A stretch of DNA of 64,000 bases. It comes from JAVKMO01 sp031539345. Lineage in GTDB: Bacteria; Bacteroidota; Bacteroidia; Chitinophagales; Chitinophagaceae. The DNA lies in assembly GCA_031539345.1 (NCBI GenBank), contig JAVKMO010000016.1, positions 1 to 64,000 of the forward strand, given 5' to 3'. The notes under the pieces were generated by a model. The model ran no database searches. It had not been told where the DNA came from and was given only the letters and a program-made list of their open reading frames with translations. Made by a program: the position numbers and the translations under genes. Positions 46,933 to 56,861 of this stretch are shown in pieces (within the stretch, counting starts at the first letter, position 1; each line of letters begins with the position of its first letter).

Positions 46933-49863
46933 ATGTTAAAACAATTTGTTTATCCACTATGGATTTTTGTTTTTGTTGTTCTTTCGTGCAAAAAGACAGA
47001 CACCACATTTATCCCTGAAGTTGGGCTTGTTCCAATTGTTGTTTATTCGCATCAAGAAACAGATACGATTAAACAAGACACGTCTTTGCTGATTCAATGG
47101 ACCAATAAAACGTCTTACCAAAACAAGATTGAATATGCCTTAGACCTTCAAGAAAATGCAAACGAATTTGTTCGATTAGCGAAAATTAGTGATAGCGGTC
47201 TTCGTCTTACTTCTTTATTGCCAAGCAAACAATACACTTTAAAAATTACGAGCATTCGTGGGCAAGACAAAATTTCACAGCCTGTAGTTTTACATAAAAT
47301 CATAACACAACAGATTCCGTTTTATTTATTAAGCGTTGCCGACTCCAGCACAAAAGTAGTTTTAGACACGATGCTACGTTGGCAAACTGTACAGCCTTTT
47401 TATAAAAAAAGAAAAGTTGTTTATGATTTATTTATTGGAAAGTCCCCAACTTTTTCTAAAGGAGACACGATCTTCAAAAACCTTGTCGACACAACTTTCA
47501 TTACAGACAAAACAATCATTACTTATAGCAAAAGATATTTTTGGTCTGTAACAGCACGATATGTAAATGACGGATCAGAATGTGCGGTTTGTGCAAATCC
47601 GTCAAGCTTTGTAACACAAGACCCTCCTTCATTTTCATACAAGCCAATTTTAGATTATATTCAAGGTAGTCCTAACAATTATTCTGCCACTCCAGTTTAT
47701 ATCAATGGAGTTCCTAGTGTCTATAGTATTGTAAGCGAGAACGGACTTGAACCAAGTGGAAACATTACAATCAACCCGATAACAGGCGTTTTAACCTACG
47801 ACACACACACACCTATCGGCACGTATCGTTTGATTCTTCATAATATAAAAGCCCCTACTGATGTCGTTTATATTCTTGTAGTACGTAAATTATTGTTTGC
47901 GTATGAGTTGAACGGAGGATTATTCTCTGCATTCCCAAAAGTATACAGCCTTGATTTCAATACAGCCACCGACGCGCCAAGCGAAATACCACAACGAAGC
48001 GGTTATACTTTTGATGGGTGGCATAATGACGACAAAACGTTTAGTAATCGGTATGATTTTTCAACACTCCTTACGGATGACAAAACAATTTATGCAAAGT
48101 GGAAAGTGAATGTAACATTTGCGTTAAACGGAGCGCCTTCATCTCAACAACCGCCACCACAAATTTTAGAAATCAATACAAAAGCAACAAGACCCCCCAA
48201 CCCTGTTTGGGCAGGTTATACCTTTGATGTCTGGTCAAATAATGGCACTACATTTGATTTTAACCAATTGATATCAACACCCACAACACTCAGTGCAAAA
48301 TGGATACAAAATTATTTTTTTTATAGTCCAGCATCAGGCAATTATGTAACAACACCAACAGGAGAAAATAATTCTGGTATGCCAACGTTTCGCTTTAATG
48401 AACCGGGAACTTATGGGCTCGAAAGTGCTCCCTTTGGAGTTTCTATAGACACGAGAACAGGTATAATTTATTGGTCGGGAACTATCGGCGCCGGAACGTA
48501 TAATTTGCGGATAACAAATACAAACTGTTTGTCCCCTGTTTTTTTTCCTTTGACAGTTACAGCAGAAAACCTTTCTTGTGGGTCTAACCACAGAGAACTT
48601 TTAACAGAATTGTATAATCGCCTAAATGGGAATTCATGGATCAACAAAAACAATTGGAATAGCAGTGAGGGTTTGGGACGATGGGCAGGAATTGCCACAG
48701 ACGTGAATGGTTGTGTAACAACAATCAATTTGGACAGAAATAATGTGAGTGGATCTATTCCCGCCTCTATTGGAAATATCAGTACGCTAACAATTATTGA
48801 CCTTCACAACAATTCAATTGCGGGAACAATTCCCGATGCCATCAACAATCTCAACAAATTGGCATATTTAGATGTAAGCAACAATCAAATTGGAGGAAAT
48901 ATTCCAACAGCACTAAGTGGTCTGTCGGCGCTTAAAAAAATGTACTTGCAAAATAACCGTCTTGTCGGTTCTATCCCTGTTTCTATCGGCGACCTTTCTC
49001 TTTTAACGCATCTCTATTTAAATACAAATTCTTTGTCCGGCAATATTCCATCTTCTATTGGAAGATTGACAGCTTTGATAGATTTTAACGCAAACTACAA
49101 TTCATTAGTTGGCAATATTCCATCAATTAGCGCACTCACAGAATTGGTAGCTTTAGACCTCGGCAATAATTTTTTAACGGGTACAATTCCTGCTATCAAC
49201 ACTTTGACCAGACTCGAAAGATTATGGCTTCGCAGAAATCAATTGTCAGGCACCATTCCAGATGTCGGAAATTTAACCCGATTACAAACTATTTTATTGA
49301 ATAACAATTCGCTTACAGGGACGATTCCTGCGTCTATAACAAATTGTACAGCACTCAACACAATAGACTTTTCGGTTAATCAACTCAGTGGTAACATTCC
49401 TGACATTCCAGCGGGAAAATGGCAAAATTTAACCACCATCAATATAAGCAACAATAAATTAGACGGAGCTATACCAACATCGATAGGCAACATATCGAAC
49501 TTGCAATCTTTATTATTAGACACAAATAAAATTCCTAACGCTATTCCTACTAGCATTGGAACTTTAAGATGGTTGTCAACATTGAAACTCGGCTTCAATT
49601 TACTTACAGGGACAATTCCTGCCACAATTCGCAACCCTCCTAGCAATTTGTATTATTTGTCTCTCAATAACAATGCCTTAACAGGAAGTGTGCCTGAAGA
49701 AATTGGGTCTCTTCCAAATTTATCCGGCTTGTTGTTGAACAACAATAAGTTAACAGGGACAATGCCAACAAGCATTTGCGACAGAAAAGGTTATGAACAG
49801 TATGGCACTTACAACACGGACAATAATGGCAATGGAACTATTCTTTTTACCCCGTGCCCATAA
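46933..49863 (+). CDS. LRR lipoprotein with fibronectin-like, InlB-type and plant-type leucine-rich repeats
   Basis: Product of 976 residues from the ATG at 46933. The signal peptide carries a lipobox (VVLSCKK). After two Fn3-like regions (about 25-230) there is a He_PIG-like fold near 240-315 (ITGVLTYDTHTPIGTYRL). Two InlB-type B-repeats follow (GYTFDGWHNDD and GYTFDVWSNNG). From about 565 come about 15 plant-type repeats, with GxIP cores such as GSIPASIG, GTIPDAIN and GNIPSSIG. The architecture suggests a surface-exposed binding protein; the ligand is unknown. It starts 13 bp after the barrel gene and ends 9 bp before rel. Confidence 0.75.
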   Translation: MLKQFVYPLWIFVFVVLSCKKTDTTFIPEVGLVPIVVYSHQETDTIKQDTSLLIQWTNKTSYQNKIEYALDLQENANEFVRLAKISDSGLRLTSLLPSKQYTLKITSIRGQDKISQPVVLHKIITQQIPFYLLSVADSSTKVVLDTMLRWQTVQPFYKKRKVVYDLFIGKSPTFSKGDTIFKNLVDTTFITDKTIITYSKRYFWSVTARYVNDGSECAVCANPSSFVTQDPPSFSYKPILDYIQGSPNNYSATPVYINGVPSVYSIVSENGLEPSGNITINPITGVLTYDTHTPIGTYRLILHNIKAPTDVVYILVVRKLLFAYELNGGLFSAFPKVYSLDFNTATDAPSEIPQRSGYTFDGWHNDDKTFSNRYDFSTLLTDDKTIYAKWKVNVTFALNGAPSSQQPPPQILEINTKATRPPNPVWAGYTFDVWSNNGTTFDFNQLISTPTTLSAKWIQNYFFYSPASGNYVTTPTGENNSGMPTFRFNEPGTYGLESAPFGVSIDTRTGIIYWSGTIGAGTYNLRITNTNCLSPVFFPLTVTAENLSCGSNHRELLTELYNRLNGNSWINKNNWNSSEGLGRWAGIATDVNGCVTTINLDRNNVSGSIPASIGNISTLTIIDLHNNSIAGTIPDAINNLNKLAYLDVSNNQIGGNIPTALSGLSALKKMYLQNNRLVGSIPVSIGDLSLLTHLYLNTNSLSGNIPSSIGRLTALIDFNANYNSLVGNIPSISALTELVALDLGNNFLTGTIPAINTLTRLERLWLRRNQLSGTIPDVGNLTRLQTILLNNNSLTGTIPASITNCTALNTIDFSVNQLSGNIPDIPAGKWQNLTTINISNNKLDGAIPTSIGNISNLQSLLLDTNKIPNAIPTSIGTLRWLSTLKLGFNLLTGTIPATIRNPPSNLYYLSLNNNALTGSVPEEIGSLPNLSGLLLNNNKLTGTMPTSICDRKGYEQYGTYNTDNNGNGTILFTPCP

Positions 49864-49872
49864 AACAAGAAT

Positions 49873-52044
49873 ATGGAAACCATCCGTCCAAATATTTCTC
49901 CTGCGCCTTATCATTATACCGAACAAGAAGAAAAACAGCTCATTTTAAAACATTACAAACAGCTGTTTAAAAAGGCAGAATTAAAGTTTAAAACACCCGA
50001 AGACGGCAAAAACGTAAAGCGTGCTTTTCAAATTGCCGCAGACGCTCATAAAGAAATGCGTCGCAAAACAGGTGAACCCTATATTTTACACCCCATTGCA
50101 GTGGCAAGAATTGCGGTTGAAGAAATTGGCTTGGGCATACGCTCTTTGATTTGTGCTTTGTTGCACGACACGGTTGAAGACACCAGCATTACAATAGATT
50201 TTATCAAAAAAGAATTTGGAAAAGAAATTGCCAGCATCGTTGAAGGGCTTACAAAAATTTCAACCATCAAAGACGTTCAGCAATCAAAGCAAGCAGAAAA
50301 CATAAAAAAAATTCTTGTCAGCCTCGTGCATGACCCTCGTGTAATTCTCATCAAATTGGCAGATCGTTTGCATAATATGAGAACCTTAGATGCCATGCGT
50401 TCAGAAAAAAGAATCAAAATTGCGGGTGAAACAATGAATATTTACGTTCCAATTGCTCATCGTTTAGGGTTGTATCACATCAAAACAGAACTCGAAGATT
50501 TGTGCATGAAATATTTAGACTCTTCTTTGTGTCACGAAATTCAAAACAAACTCAAGGAATCGCAAGAAGAGAGAGAAGATTATATCAAAAGTTTTATCGA
50601 ACCTGTAAAACGCCTCTTGAAAAAAAATTGCGATTTTAAGTTTGACATTCAAGGAAGAACAAAGTCTGTTTTTTCGATTGCAAAAAAAATGAAAACACAA
50701 GACATTCGTTTTGAAGATGTCTATGACGTATTTGCCATTCGTATTGTTGTGGATTGTGAAAAAGAAAATGAAAAAAAATTTTGCTGGGAAGTCTATTCTG
50801 TTTTAAGCACCATGTTTAGAACCTTGCCAACACGATTTAGAGATTGGCTAAGCCAACCAAAAAACAATGGATACGAAGCCTTGCACACAACAGTATTAGG
50901 TCCAGAGGCACGATGGATAGAAATTCAAATTCGGTCGAAACGAATGAACGAGGTGGCTGAACGTGGCGTGGCGGCACATTTTTTATACAAAGAAAAACAA
51001 AGCAAACAAGACGTGTTTGATGTGTGGTATATGCAAATTCGAGACTTGATCGCATCTGACAACATTGATTCTGCAGATTTTGTTTCCAATTTTCAATCAC
51101 AAATTTATGACGAAACAATTTATGTATTTACGCCCAAAGGCGATGTTAAGTTATTGCCTAAAAAAGGAACTGTATTAGATTTTGCTTATGCCATTCACGG
51201 CAACATTGGCGACAAGTGTATCGGAGCAAAAGTCAATCATCAATTGCAATCTTTGTCGTATGCACTAACGACTGGAGACAAGGTAGAAATTTTAACTTCA
51301 GAAAAACAAAGCCCCAAAGAAGAGTGGTTAACTTTTTTGAAAACCGCAAAAGCCATTACGCGCATCAAAACCCATTTTAAAGGCATCAAAAAACAAGTTC
51401 AACAAAAAGGCTATTTGTTATTACAAACACATTTAGAAGAACACAACCTCGACATTTCTGCAGATATATGGAAAGCCCTTTTGATACATTTTAAATTAGG
51501 TTCAAAAGAAGATTTTTATACTGCAATAGCAGAACAAGCCATTTTACTAACAACAATTACGCAAGCCTTTTTGTTGAAATTGACAGAAACGGTAACAGAA
51601 GAAAAAACAAACACCACAGAATTTCAATACCAAAGAGCCTCGTGTTGCAAATCAATACAAGGTGACAACGTACTCGGTTTATTGATTCCAAATTTATCCG
51701 CAAATACAGTTCATATTCATTTGGTGTCTTGCAAAGAAGCCCAAAACTTATTGACAAAGTATGACTGCAAACTCATGCAAATTAAATGGCAAGAGCAACA
51801 GATGATACGATTTTTAACCACAATAGAACTTTCTGGCTTAGACGAAGTCGGCGTTATTTTTAACCTAACAAGCGTCATGTCTAAGCAACTCAACATCAAC
51901 ATCAGTGCGTTTCATATAGAAGCCAACGATGGCACTTTTGCTGGCACAATAAAAATGTACGTTGCGAGTAAAGATGAGTTAGAGTCACTCATCAAACAAT
52001 TATTGCTCATCAACGGCATTGTTAAAGTCAACAGAATATTTTAG
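49873..52044 (+). CDS. rel: Bifunctional (p)ppGpp synthetase/hydrolase (RelA/SpoT family)
   Basis: Product of 723 residues. The HD hydrolase domain (about 50-200) has His73 and the HD pair 98-99 (ALLHDTVED), so hydrolysis is likely. The synthetase domain (about 250-360) has VYDVFAIRIVVD, RDWLSQPKNNGYEALHTTV and EIQIRSKRMNEVAERGVAAHF. TGS (ETIYVFTPKGDVKLLPKKG) and a C-terminal ACT domain complete it. It sets the stringent-response alarmone level. It follows an LRR lipoprotein closely (9 bp), so it could be transcribed with it. Confidence 0.95.
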   Translation: METIRPNISPAPYHYTEQEEKQLILKHYKQLFKKAELKFKTPEDGKNVKRAFQIAADAHKEMRRKTGEPYILHPIAVARIAVEEIGLGIRSLICALLHDTVEDTSITIDFIKKEFGKEIASIVEGLTKISTIKDVQQSKQAENIKKILVSLVHDPRVILIKLADRLHNMRTLDAMRSEKRIKIAGETMNIYVPIAHRLGLYHIKTELEDLCMKYLDSSLCHEIQNKLKESQEEREDYIKSFIEPVKRLLKKNCDFKFDIQGRTKSVFSIAKKMKTQDIRFEDVYDVFAIRIVVDCEKENEKKFCWEVYSVLSTMFRTLPTRFRDWLSQPKNNGYEALHTTVLGPEARWIEIQIRSKRMNEVAERGVAAHFLYKEKQSKQDVFDVWYMQIRDLIASDNIDSADFVSNFQSQIYDETIYVFTPKGDVKLLPKKGTVLDFAYAIHGNIGDKCIGAKVNHQLQSLSYALTTGDKVEILTSEKQSPKEEWLTFLKTAKAITRIKTHFKGIKKQVQQKGYLLLQTHLEEHNLDISADIWKALLIHFKLGSKEDFYTAIAEQAILLTTITQAFLLKLTETVTEEKTNTTEFQYQRASCCKSIQGDNVLGLLIPNLSANTVHIHLVSCKEAQNLLTKYDCKLMQIKWQEQQMIRFLTTIELSGLDEVGVIFNLTSVMSKQLNINISAFHIEANDGTFAGTIKMYVASKDELESLIKQLLLINGIVKVNRIF

Positions 52045-52067
52045 CACAAGCCAATGGCAAAACTTTG

Positions 52068-53279
52068 TTATACCGTTTTGTGAGGATAAGCCGACAGTCC
52101 GTTCGACAAACACAATATCGCTTTTGATAAATCTTCTTCATTTAAAACATACGCAATTCTAACTTGACGCAATCCTTTTTGTGGGTCTGAATAAAAACCA
52201 TTTGCAGGCGAAATCATCACCGTTGAATTGTTGTACGAAAAATCAGACAACAACCATTTTGCAAAAGACTCGGCATCGTCAATTGGCAATTCTGCCATAC
52301 AATAAAAAGCCCCATTGGGCATTCCTATTTTTACGCCGGGTATTTTTTGTAAAGCCGCAACCAAGATATTGCGTCTTTTTTCATACTCATTTTTCATTGC
52401 AATGAGGTAATTTTTATTCGTGTATTTCAACGCATACTCGGCAACAATTTGTCCTAAAAAAGGCGGAGAAATTCGTCCTTGAGAAAACTTCAAAAACGTT
52501 GCAATCAGAGATTGATTTTTACTCACGATAGACCCAACACGAATGCCTGTAAGACTGTATTTTTTAGAAAAAGAATCAATCACAATAACTTGTTGTTCGA
52601 TATTTTGTAAACGCAAAACAGACTCATGCTGCAAGCCATCATAACAAAATTCAGAATACACTTCATCAGAAATTAAATACAAATTATGTCGAGTAACAAT
52701 ATCCTGCAAAGCAAGAAGTTCTTGTTTGGTATAAACAATGCCGGTGGGATTTCCGGGCGTATTGATTAGAATGCCTTTTGTTTTTGGCGTAATAATTTTT
52801 TCAAAATCAGCCACAGCGGGAAGGGCAAAATTGTTGTCTATCGAACAAGCAATCGGAACAATTTTTATTCCCAATAATTGTGCAAAAAAATTGTAATTCG
52901 TATAATAAGGTTCTGGAATAATAATTTCATCTCCCTCATCAAAACAACAACAAAACACATTCATAATGGCTTCTGAACCACCGATTGTAATTAAAACGTC
53001 TTCCGCCTCAACAGGCAAATTGGCTTCTTGATAATACTTTGCCAAGGCTTGCCTTAAACTCATGTTGCCGGCAGAATGAGAATAAGAAATGACTTTCAAG
53101 TCAGTCTGTTTGAGTGCTTCGATAGCTTCTGAAGGGCTTTCTATATCTGGCTGTCCAAGGTTTAATGAATAAATATGAATACCTCTTTTTACAGCAGCTT
53201 CAGCATAAGGAACGAATTTACGAATGGGTGAAGATGGCAATTCTTTGCCTCGTGCAGAAATAGATAAAGATGGTCTCAT
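52068..53279 (-). CDS. Class I pyridoxal-phosphate aminotransferase
   Basis: Product of 403 residues. The PLP lysine sits in DSFSKKYSLTGIRVGS, with NTPGNPTGIVY and ISDEVYSEFCYDG as fold-type I motifs. The N-terminal SLNLGQPDIESP is typical of aspartate/aromatic aminotransferases of the I-gamma type. The amino acid substrate is not certain. It stands 24 bp from rel, convergently. Confidence 0.92.
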   Translation of the reverse strand: MRPSLSISARGKELPSSPIRKFVPYAEAAVKRGIHIYSLNLGQPDIESPSEAIEALKQTDLKVISYSHSAGNMSLRQALAKYYQEANLPVEAEDVLITIGGSEAIMNVFCCCFDEGDEIIIPEPYYTNYNFFAQLLGIKIVPIACSIDNNFALPAVADFEKIITPKTKGILINTPGNPTGIVYTKQELLALQDIVTRHNLYLISDEVYSEFCYDGLQHESVLRLQNIEQQVIVIDSFSKKYSLTGIRVGSIVSKNQSLIATFLKFSQGRISPPFLGQIVAEYALKYTNKNYLIAMKNEYEKRRNILVAALQKIPGVKIGMPNGAFYCMAELPIDDAESFAKWLLSDFSYNNSTVMISPANGFYSDPQKGLRQVRIAYVLNEEDLSKAILCLSNGLSAYPHKTV

Positions 53280-53317
53280 AAATATCTTCGTTTAAAGTTT
53301 GATAAAATCAATAACAA

Positions 53318-54379
53318 TTATCGCCCTTGCGATGCCTGCGTTTTTCTAACAACAAACAGAACAATAAAAAGCAATACAAAAAGCAACATACCAACAAATT
53401 GATGCAACACTGCGGGCAATCGCATCAATAAATAATCGGGGGAAACAACTACAGTAAAAATGCCCAAAGCAATTTGAATACTTAATAAAATAAGCAAAGC
53501 TCGGCGTAAAAATTGATGAAAAAGAAAGTTGACGTTTTTGCTTTTTACCCACCATATAAGAGCAAAAATAAAAATGGCATACGCCAAATTTCTATGAATA
53601 AAATGAATGGTGATTTTATTGTACAAAAAATTGGCGATAAAAGGTGTTTGTTGAAACAAATTGGGAATCCAATCTCCGTTGATTTTGGGCCATGTTGCAG
53701 CGGCTGTTGCGGCGTGTAGGCCTGCCATAAAAGCACCGTACACAAGCTGTATGCACAGCAAAACAAAAAGCCCTTTTGTCAAAGACGAAAGTTGTGCATG
53801 ACGCACAATCGCTTGTTCAGAAACAAGAATTTGCAAGGCAAAATAAACGCAACAAATGAGGCTTGATAATGCCAATAAAAAATGGAGCGTTAAGAAGGTA
53901 TGATCTACAAACAAATTGCCTTTTTGTAACCCCGAACGCACCATCAACCAACCCATCAAACCTTGCAATGCACCTAAACCAAAAAGATAGAAATATTGTT
54001 TTGTTTGTTGTGGCGTGATGTATTTTTTGTAAATAAAAAACGCAAAGGGCAAGGCAAAAAGAATCCCGATAAATCGTGCCCAATTTCTATGCAACCATTC
54101 CCAAAAAAACAAAAACTGAAATTCGTGTAAATCAATGCCAGATTTTAAATGTTGATATTGATCCGTTTGCTGATATTTTTCAAAAAGAAGATTCCAATCT
54201 GCAATATTCAGCGGAGGCAAAGTGCCACTAATGGGTTGCCATTCTGTAATTGAAAGCCCAGACTCTGTAATGCGCGTAATGCCACCCAAAAGAACTTGCA
54301 CAACAATACAAAAAGCACCCAGTAGCAACCAATAAGCCACTAATTTTTGTTTTTTTTCAAAAGAGAATACGTTATCCAT
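53318..54379 (-). CDS. ctaA: Haem A synthase (COX15/CtaA)
   Basis: Product of 353 residues from the ATG at 54379; a TTG three codons upstream is also in frame. Eight membrane segments are visible. The N-terminal repeat has GGITRITESGLSITEWQPISGTLPP and HRNWARFIG; later His residues in VDHTFLTLHFLLALSS, KITIHFIHRNLAYAI and VLHQFVGM match the family. It makes haem A from haem O for cytochrome oxidase. Gene ctaB and the catalytic oxidase subunits are not adjacent. Confidence 0.92.
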   Translation of the reverse strand: MDNVFSFEKKQKLVAYWLLLGAFCIVVQVLLGGITRITESGLSITEWQPISGTLPPLNIADWNLLFEKYQQTDQYQHLKSGIDLHEFQFLFFWEWLHRNWARFIGILFALPFAFFIYKKYITPQQTKQYFYLFGLGALQGLMGWLMVRSGLQKGNLFVDHTFLTLHFLLALSSLICCVYFALQILVSEQAIVRHAQLSSLTKGLFVLLCIQLVYGAFMAGLHAATAAATWPKINGDWIPNLFQQTPFIANFLYNKITIHFIHRNLAYAIFIFALIWWVKSKNVNFLFHQFLRRALLILLSIQIALGIFTVVVSPDYLLMRLPAVLHQFVGMLLFVLLFIVLFVVRKTQASQGR

Positions 54380-54391
54380 CAATATCAATTT

Positions 54392-54832
54392 TTACGCTTG
54401 CTCGCTGATGGTGATGCTTTCAATTTTGTCGCCTTGTGCAATTTGTTCAATCACGTCTAAGCCTTCTATCACTTTGCCAAAACACGTGTGGTTACGGTCT
54501 AAATGGGCTGTATTTGTTCTGCTATGGCAAATAAAAAATTGAGACCCTCCTGTATTTCTTCCTGCGTGTGCCATAGACAAAACACCCTTGTCGTGATATT
54601 GGTTTTGACCTGTTAATTCACAAGGAATATGATAACCCGGACCGCCTCTTCCTGTTCCTTCTGGGCATCCGCCTTGAATAACAAAATCTGGAATAACGCG
54701 ATGGAAAGTTAGCCCATCATAAAACTTTTTTTCTGCCAAGGCAATAAAGTTTTCTACTGTTTTTGGTGCGTCTTTTTCAAAAAATTGAATGGTCATGTTT
54801 CCTTTTGCTGTGTGAATAGTTGCTTGCTTCAT
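54392..54832 (-). CDS. ppiB: Cyclophilin-type peptidyl-prolyl cis-trans isomerase
   Basis: Product of 146 residues, the short cytosolic type. The cyclophilin motifs FHRVIPDFVIQGGCPEGTGRGGPGY (starting near residue 38) and SMAHAGRNTGGSQFFI are intact. It catalyses prolyl isomerisation. It is 12 bp upstream of ctaA on the same strand. Confidence 0.95.
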   Translation of the reverse strand: MKQATIHTAKGNMTIQFFEKDAPKTVENFIALAEKKFYDGLTFHRVIPDFVIQGGCPEGTGRGGPGYHIPCELTGQNQYHDKGVLSMAHAGRNTGGSQFFICHSRTNTAHLDRNHTCFGKVIEGLDVIEQIAQGDKIESITISEQA

Positions 54833-54946
54833 GATGAGAGTGATTAGAATTTTAAAATAAAAAGAAAGGGGCTAAAGTATGTATTTTTTATGCTTAAAAA
54901 ACAGCCCCGGTATAGCGAATCAAACTTTGTAAAAAAGATTACACCT

Positions 54947-55111
54947 CTATTTCTGTCCTACTAATTTGGCGTTACTATCTATTAACTTTTTGTCAATGTA
55001 TTTGTTTAATTCTTCAAAGGACATGTTTTGAGTTTCTAAGCTGATTTTATCTCGAATGTCTCTCATCATTTTTACCGAGTCAAAAACTTTTTCTTTTTTA
55101 GTTGTCTCCAT
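54947..55111 (-). CDS. Putative antitoxin of a PIN toxin pair
   Basis: A 54-residue ORF starting at an ATG at 55111: METTKKEKVFDSVKMM, then DIRDKISLETQNMSFEEL and a short tail. I recognise this as the Bacteroidota small helical protein encoded beside PIN-domain toxins. It is charged with no TM. It begins 6 bp after the truncated PIN gene stop, on the same strand. The name is from recall, not from a search. Confidence 0.65.
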   Translation of the reverse strand: METTKKEKVFDSVKMMRDIRDKISLETQNMSFEELNKYIDKKLIDSNAKLVGQK

Positions 55112-55117
55112 AATTGA

Positions 55118-55279
55118 TTAAATCTTTGGGGCTACGAATTCAAGGTCAAGTAAATTAGATACGACAAAAGTTAATTCGCCTTTTTCAAATCTGTCAAATA
55201 ACAATATCGTTGCCTCTTTAAACTCGTCGTCAAAGTAACCACCAACTACCGAAGTATCTATATACACTCTTTGTTTCAT
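55118..55279 (-). pseudogene. PIN-domain toxin remnant (VapC-like)
   Basis: An ATG at 55279 opens a 53-residue frame starting MKQRVYIDTSVVGGYFDDEF, the N-terminus of a PIN domain with its first acidic residue (Asp8 in YIDTS). Family members are about 140-160 residues, so two thirds is missing, including the other catalytic acidic residues. The end SNLLDLEFVAPKI may splice the N-terminus to a C-terminal tail by an internal deletion. It is likely inactive. Confidence 0.65.
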
Positions 55280-55465
55280 TTGTCTTATTCATTAAGTAAT
55301 TCAAATCTAACTTATTGTTGATAAAATTTACAAGAACAAAAAATAGCAGGAAACTATAATGCAAGGGCATTGTTGTAAAGTTATTTTAGGCTCAGACATT
55401 TTTTTAAACAAACTTATCTTCTATCCTTGCAAATATTCTTTATGTTCTGATTTTTATTTCATTTT

Positions 55466-56740
55466 ATGCTTTCCATTCAACTCATTCGCCAACAAACAGA
55501 CTTTGTAAAAAAGGGCTTAGAAAAAAAATATTTTAAATCTATCCATTTCATTGACGACCTGCTTGCCATTGACGAACAGCGAAGAAAAATTTTAACCCAG
55601 CAAGAAGAATGTTCTGCAAGTATGAACCAATATGCAAAACAAATTGGTGCTTTGATGGCAACAAAAGAAACTGAAAAAGCAGACACTTTAAAAACAAAAG
55701 TTAGCCATTTAAAAACCCAAGTAACGCAATTGACACAAACATTGCAAGAGTTAGAACAACAACAAAGTGACATTTTATTGCAATTGCCCAATTTACCAAC
55801 AGACCTTGTTCCAGAAGGAAAAACACCCACAGAAAATATCATCGTCAAACAAGGCGGCGAACAATTTTTGCCTTCAACAAAAGGTTTGCCACACTGGGAT
55901 TTATGCAAACAATATCAACTTGTTGATTTTGAATTAGGCAATAAAGTTACCGGTGCAGGATTTCCTTTTTATACGCATCAAGGTGCAAAATTGCAACGTG
56001 CATTAATTCAATATTTTTTGGACTTTAATACCAAAGCCGGTTATGCAGAATACGCTGCGCCCATTTTGGTGAATGAAGAGAGTGCTTTTGGCACAGGGCA
56101 ATTGCCCGACAAAGAAGGGCAAATGTATGTTGCACAAACAGACGGTTTGTATCTTATTCCAACAGCAGAAGTGCCGTTGACGAATGTGTTTAGAAATGAC
56201 ATTATTGACGCAAAAAAATTGCCTTTACGTCTTACTGGTTATACGCCTTGTTTTAGGCGAGAGGCCGGCAGTTATGGCAAAGACGTGCGCGGGTTAAATC
56301 GCTTGCACCAATTTGACAAAGTTGAAATTGTGCAACTTGTTGAGCCACATCTGTCTTATGCCACTTTAGACACAATGGTAAGCCACGTAGAACAATTGCT
56401 CATTTCGTTGCAATTGCCTTATCGCATTTTAAGATTGTGTGCTGGCGACATGAGTTTTGCGAGTGCCTTAACGTATGATTTTGAAGTGTTTTCTGCCGCA
56501 CAAGAAAAATGGTTAGAAGTCAGCAGCGTAAGCAATTTTGAATCTTTTCAAACCAATAGAATGAAAATTCGCACGAAAGACGAAAATGGAAAAACGCAAC
56601 TCTTACATTCTTTAAATGGCAGTTCTTTAGCCCTTCCAAGAATTATGGCAGCCCTGTTAGAAAATCACCAAACAGACAATGACATTGCCTTGCCGCCTTG
56701 TTTGCATGGTTATTTTGGCGGAACAAAAATTATTCGCTAA
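55466..56740 (+). CDS. serS: Seryl-tRNA synthetase
   Basis: Product of 424 residues. The N-terminal arm is a long coiled coil (about 30-105). The class II core has TAEVPLTN, TPCFRREAGSYGKD, RGLNRLHQFDKVEIV and LNGSSLALPRIMAALLEN. It charges tRNA-Ser with serine. It stands alone between a toxin-antitoxin remnant and a convergent operon. Confidence 0.97.
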   Translation: MLSIQLIRQQTDFVKKGLEKKYFKSIHFIDDLLAIDEQRRKILTQQEECSASMNQYAKQIGALMATKETEKADTLKTKVSHLKTQVTQLTQTLQELEQQQSDILLQLPNLPTDLVPEGKTPTENIIVKQGGEQFLPSTKGLPHWDLCKQYQLVDFELGNKVTGAGFPFYTHQGAKLQRALIQYFLDFNTKAGYAEYAAPILVNEESAFGTGQLPDKEGQMYVAQTDGLYLIPTAEVPLTNVFRNDIIDAKKLPLRLTGYTPCFRREAGSYGKDVRGLNRLHQFDKVEIVQLVEPHLSYATLDTMVSHVEQLLISLQLPYRILRLCAGDMSFASALTYDFEVFSAAQEKWLEVSSVSNFESFQTNRMKIRTKDENGKTQLLHSLNGSSLALPRIMAALLENHQTDNDIALPPCLHGYFGGTKIIR

Positions 56741-56782
56741 TAGTTTTTCATCTTAACAACATCTTCCTGCCTTAAAACAAAA

Positions 56783-56811
56783 AAGCATCTCGTCATAACA
56801 ACGAGATGCTT
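56783..56811 (-). terminator. Rho-independent terminator for the haem-protein operon
   Basis: A perfect 11-bp stem (AAGCATCTCGT / ACGAGATGCTT, loop CATAACA) lies between serS and the TIG-cytochrome gene. On the minus strand the stem is followed by TTTTGTTTTAAG, so it terminates the minus-strand operon. It is symmetrical enough to end serS too, but lacks a T-run on the plus strand. Confidence 0.85.
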
Positions 56812-56861
56812 AGAACCTTTAACCGTTCTATTGTATTCACCTTTTTATTTTTTTACTTTAA

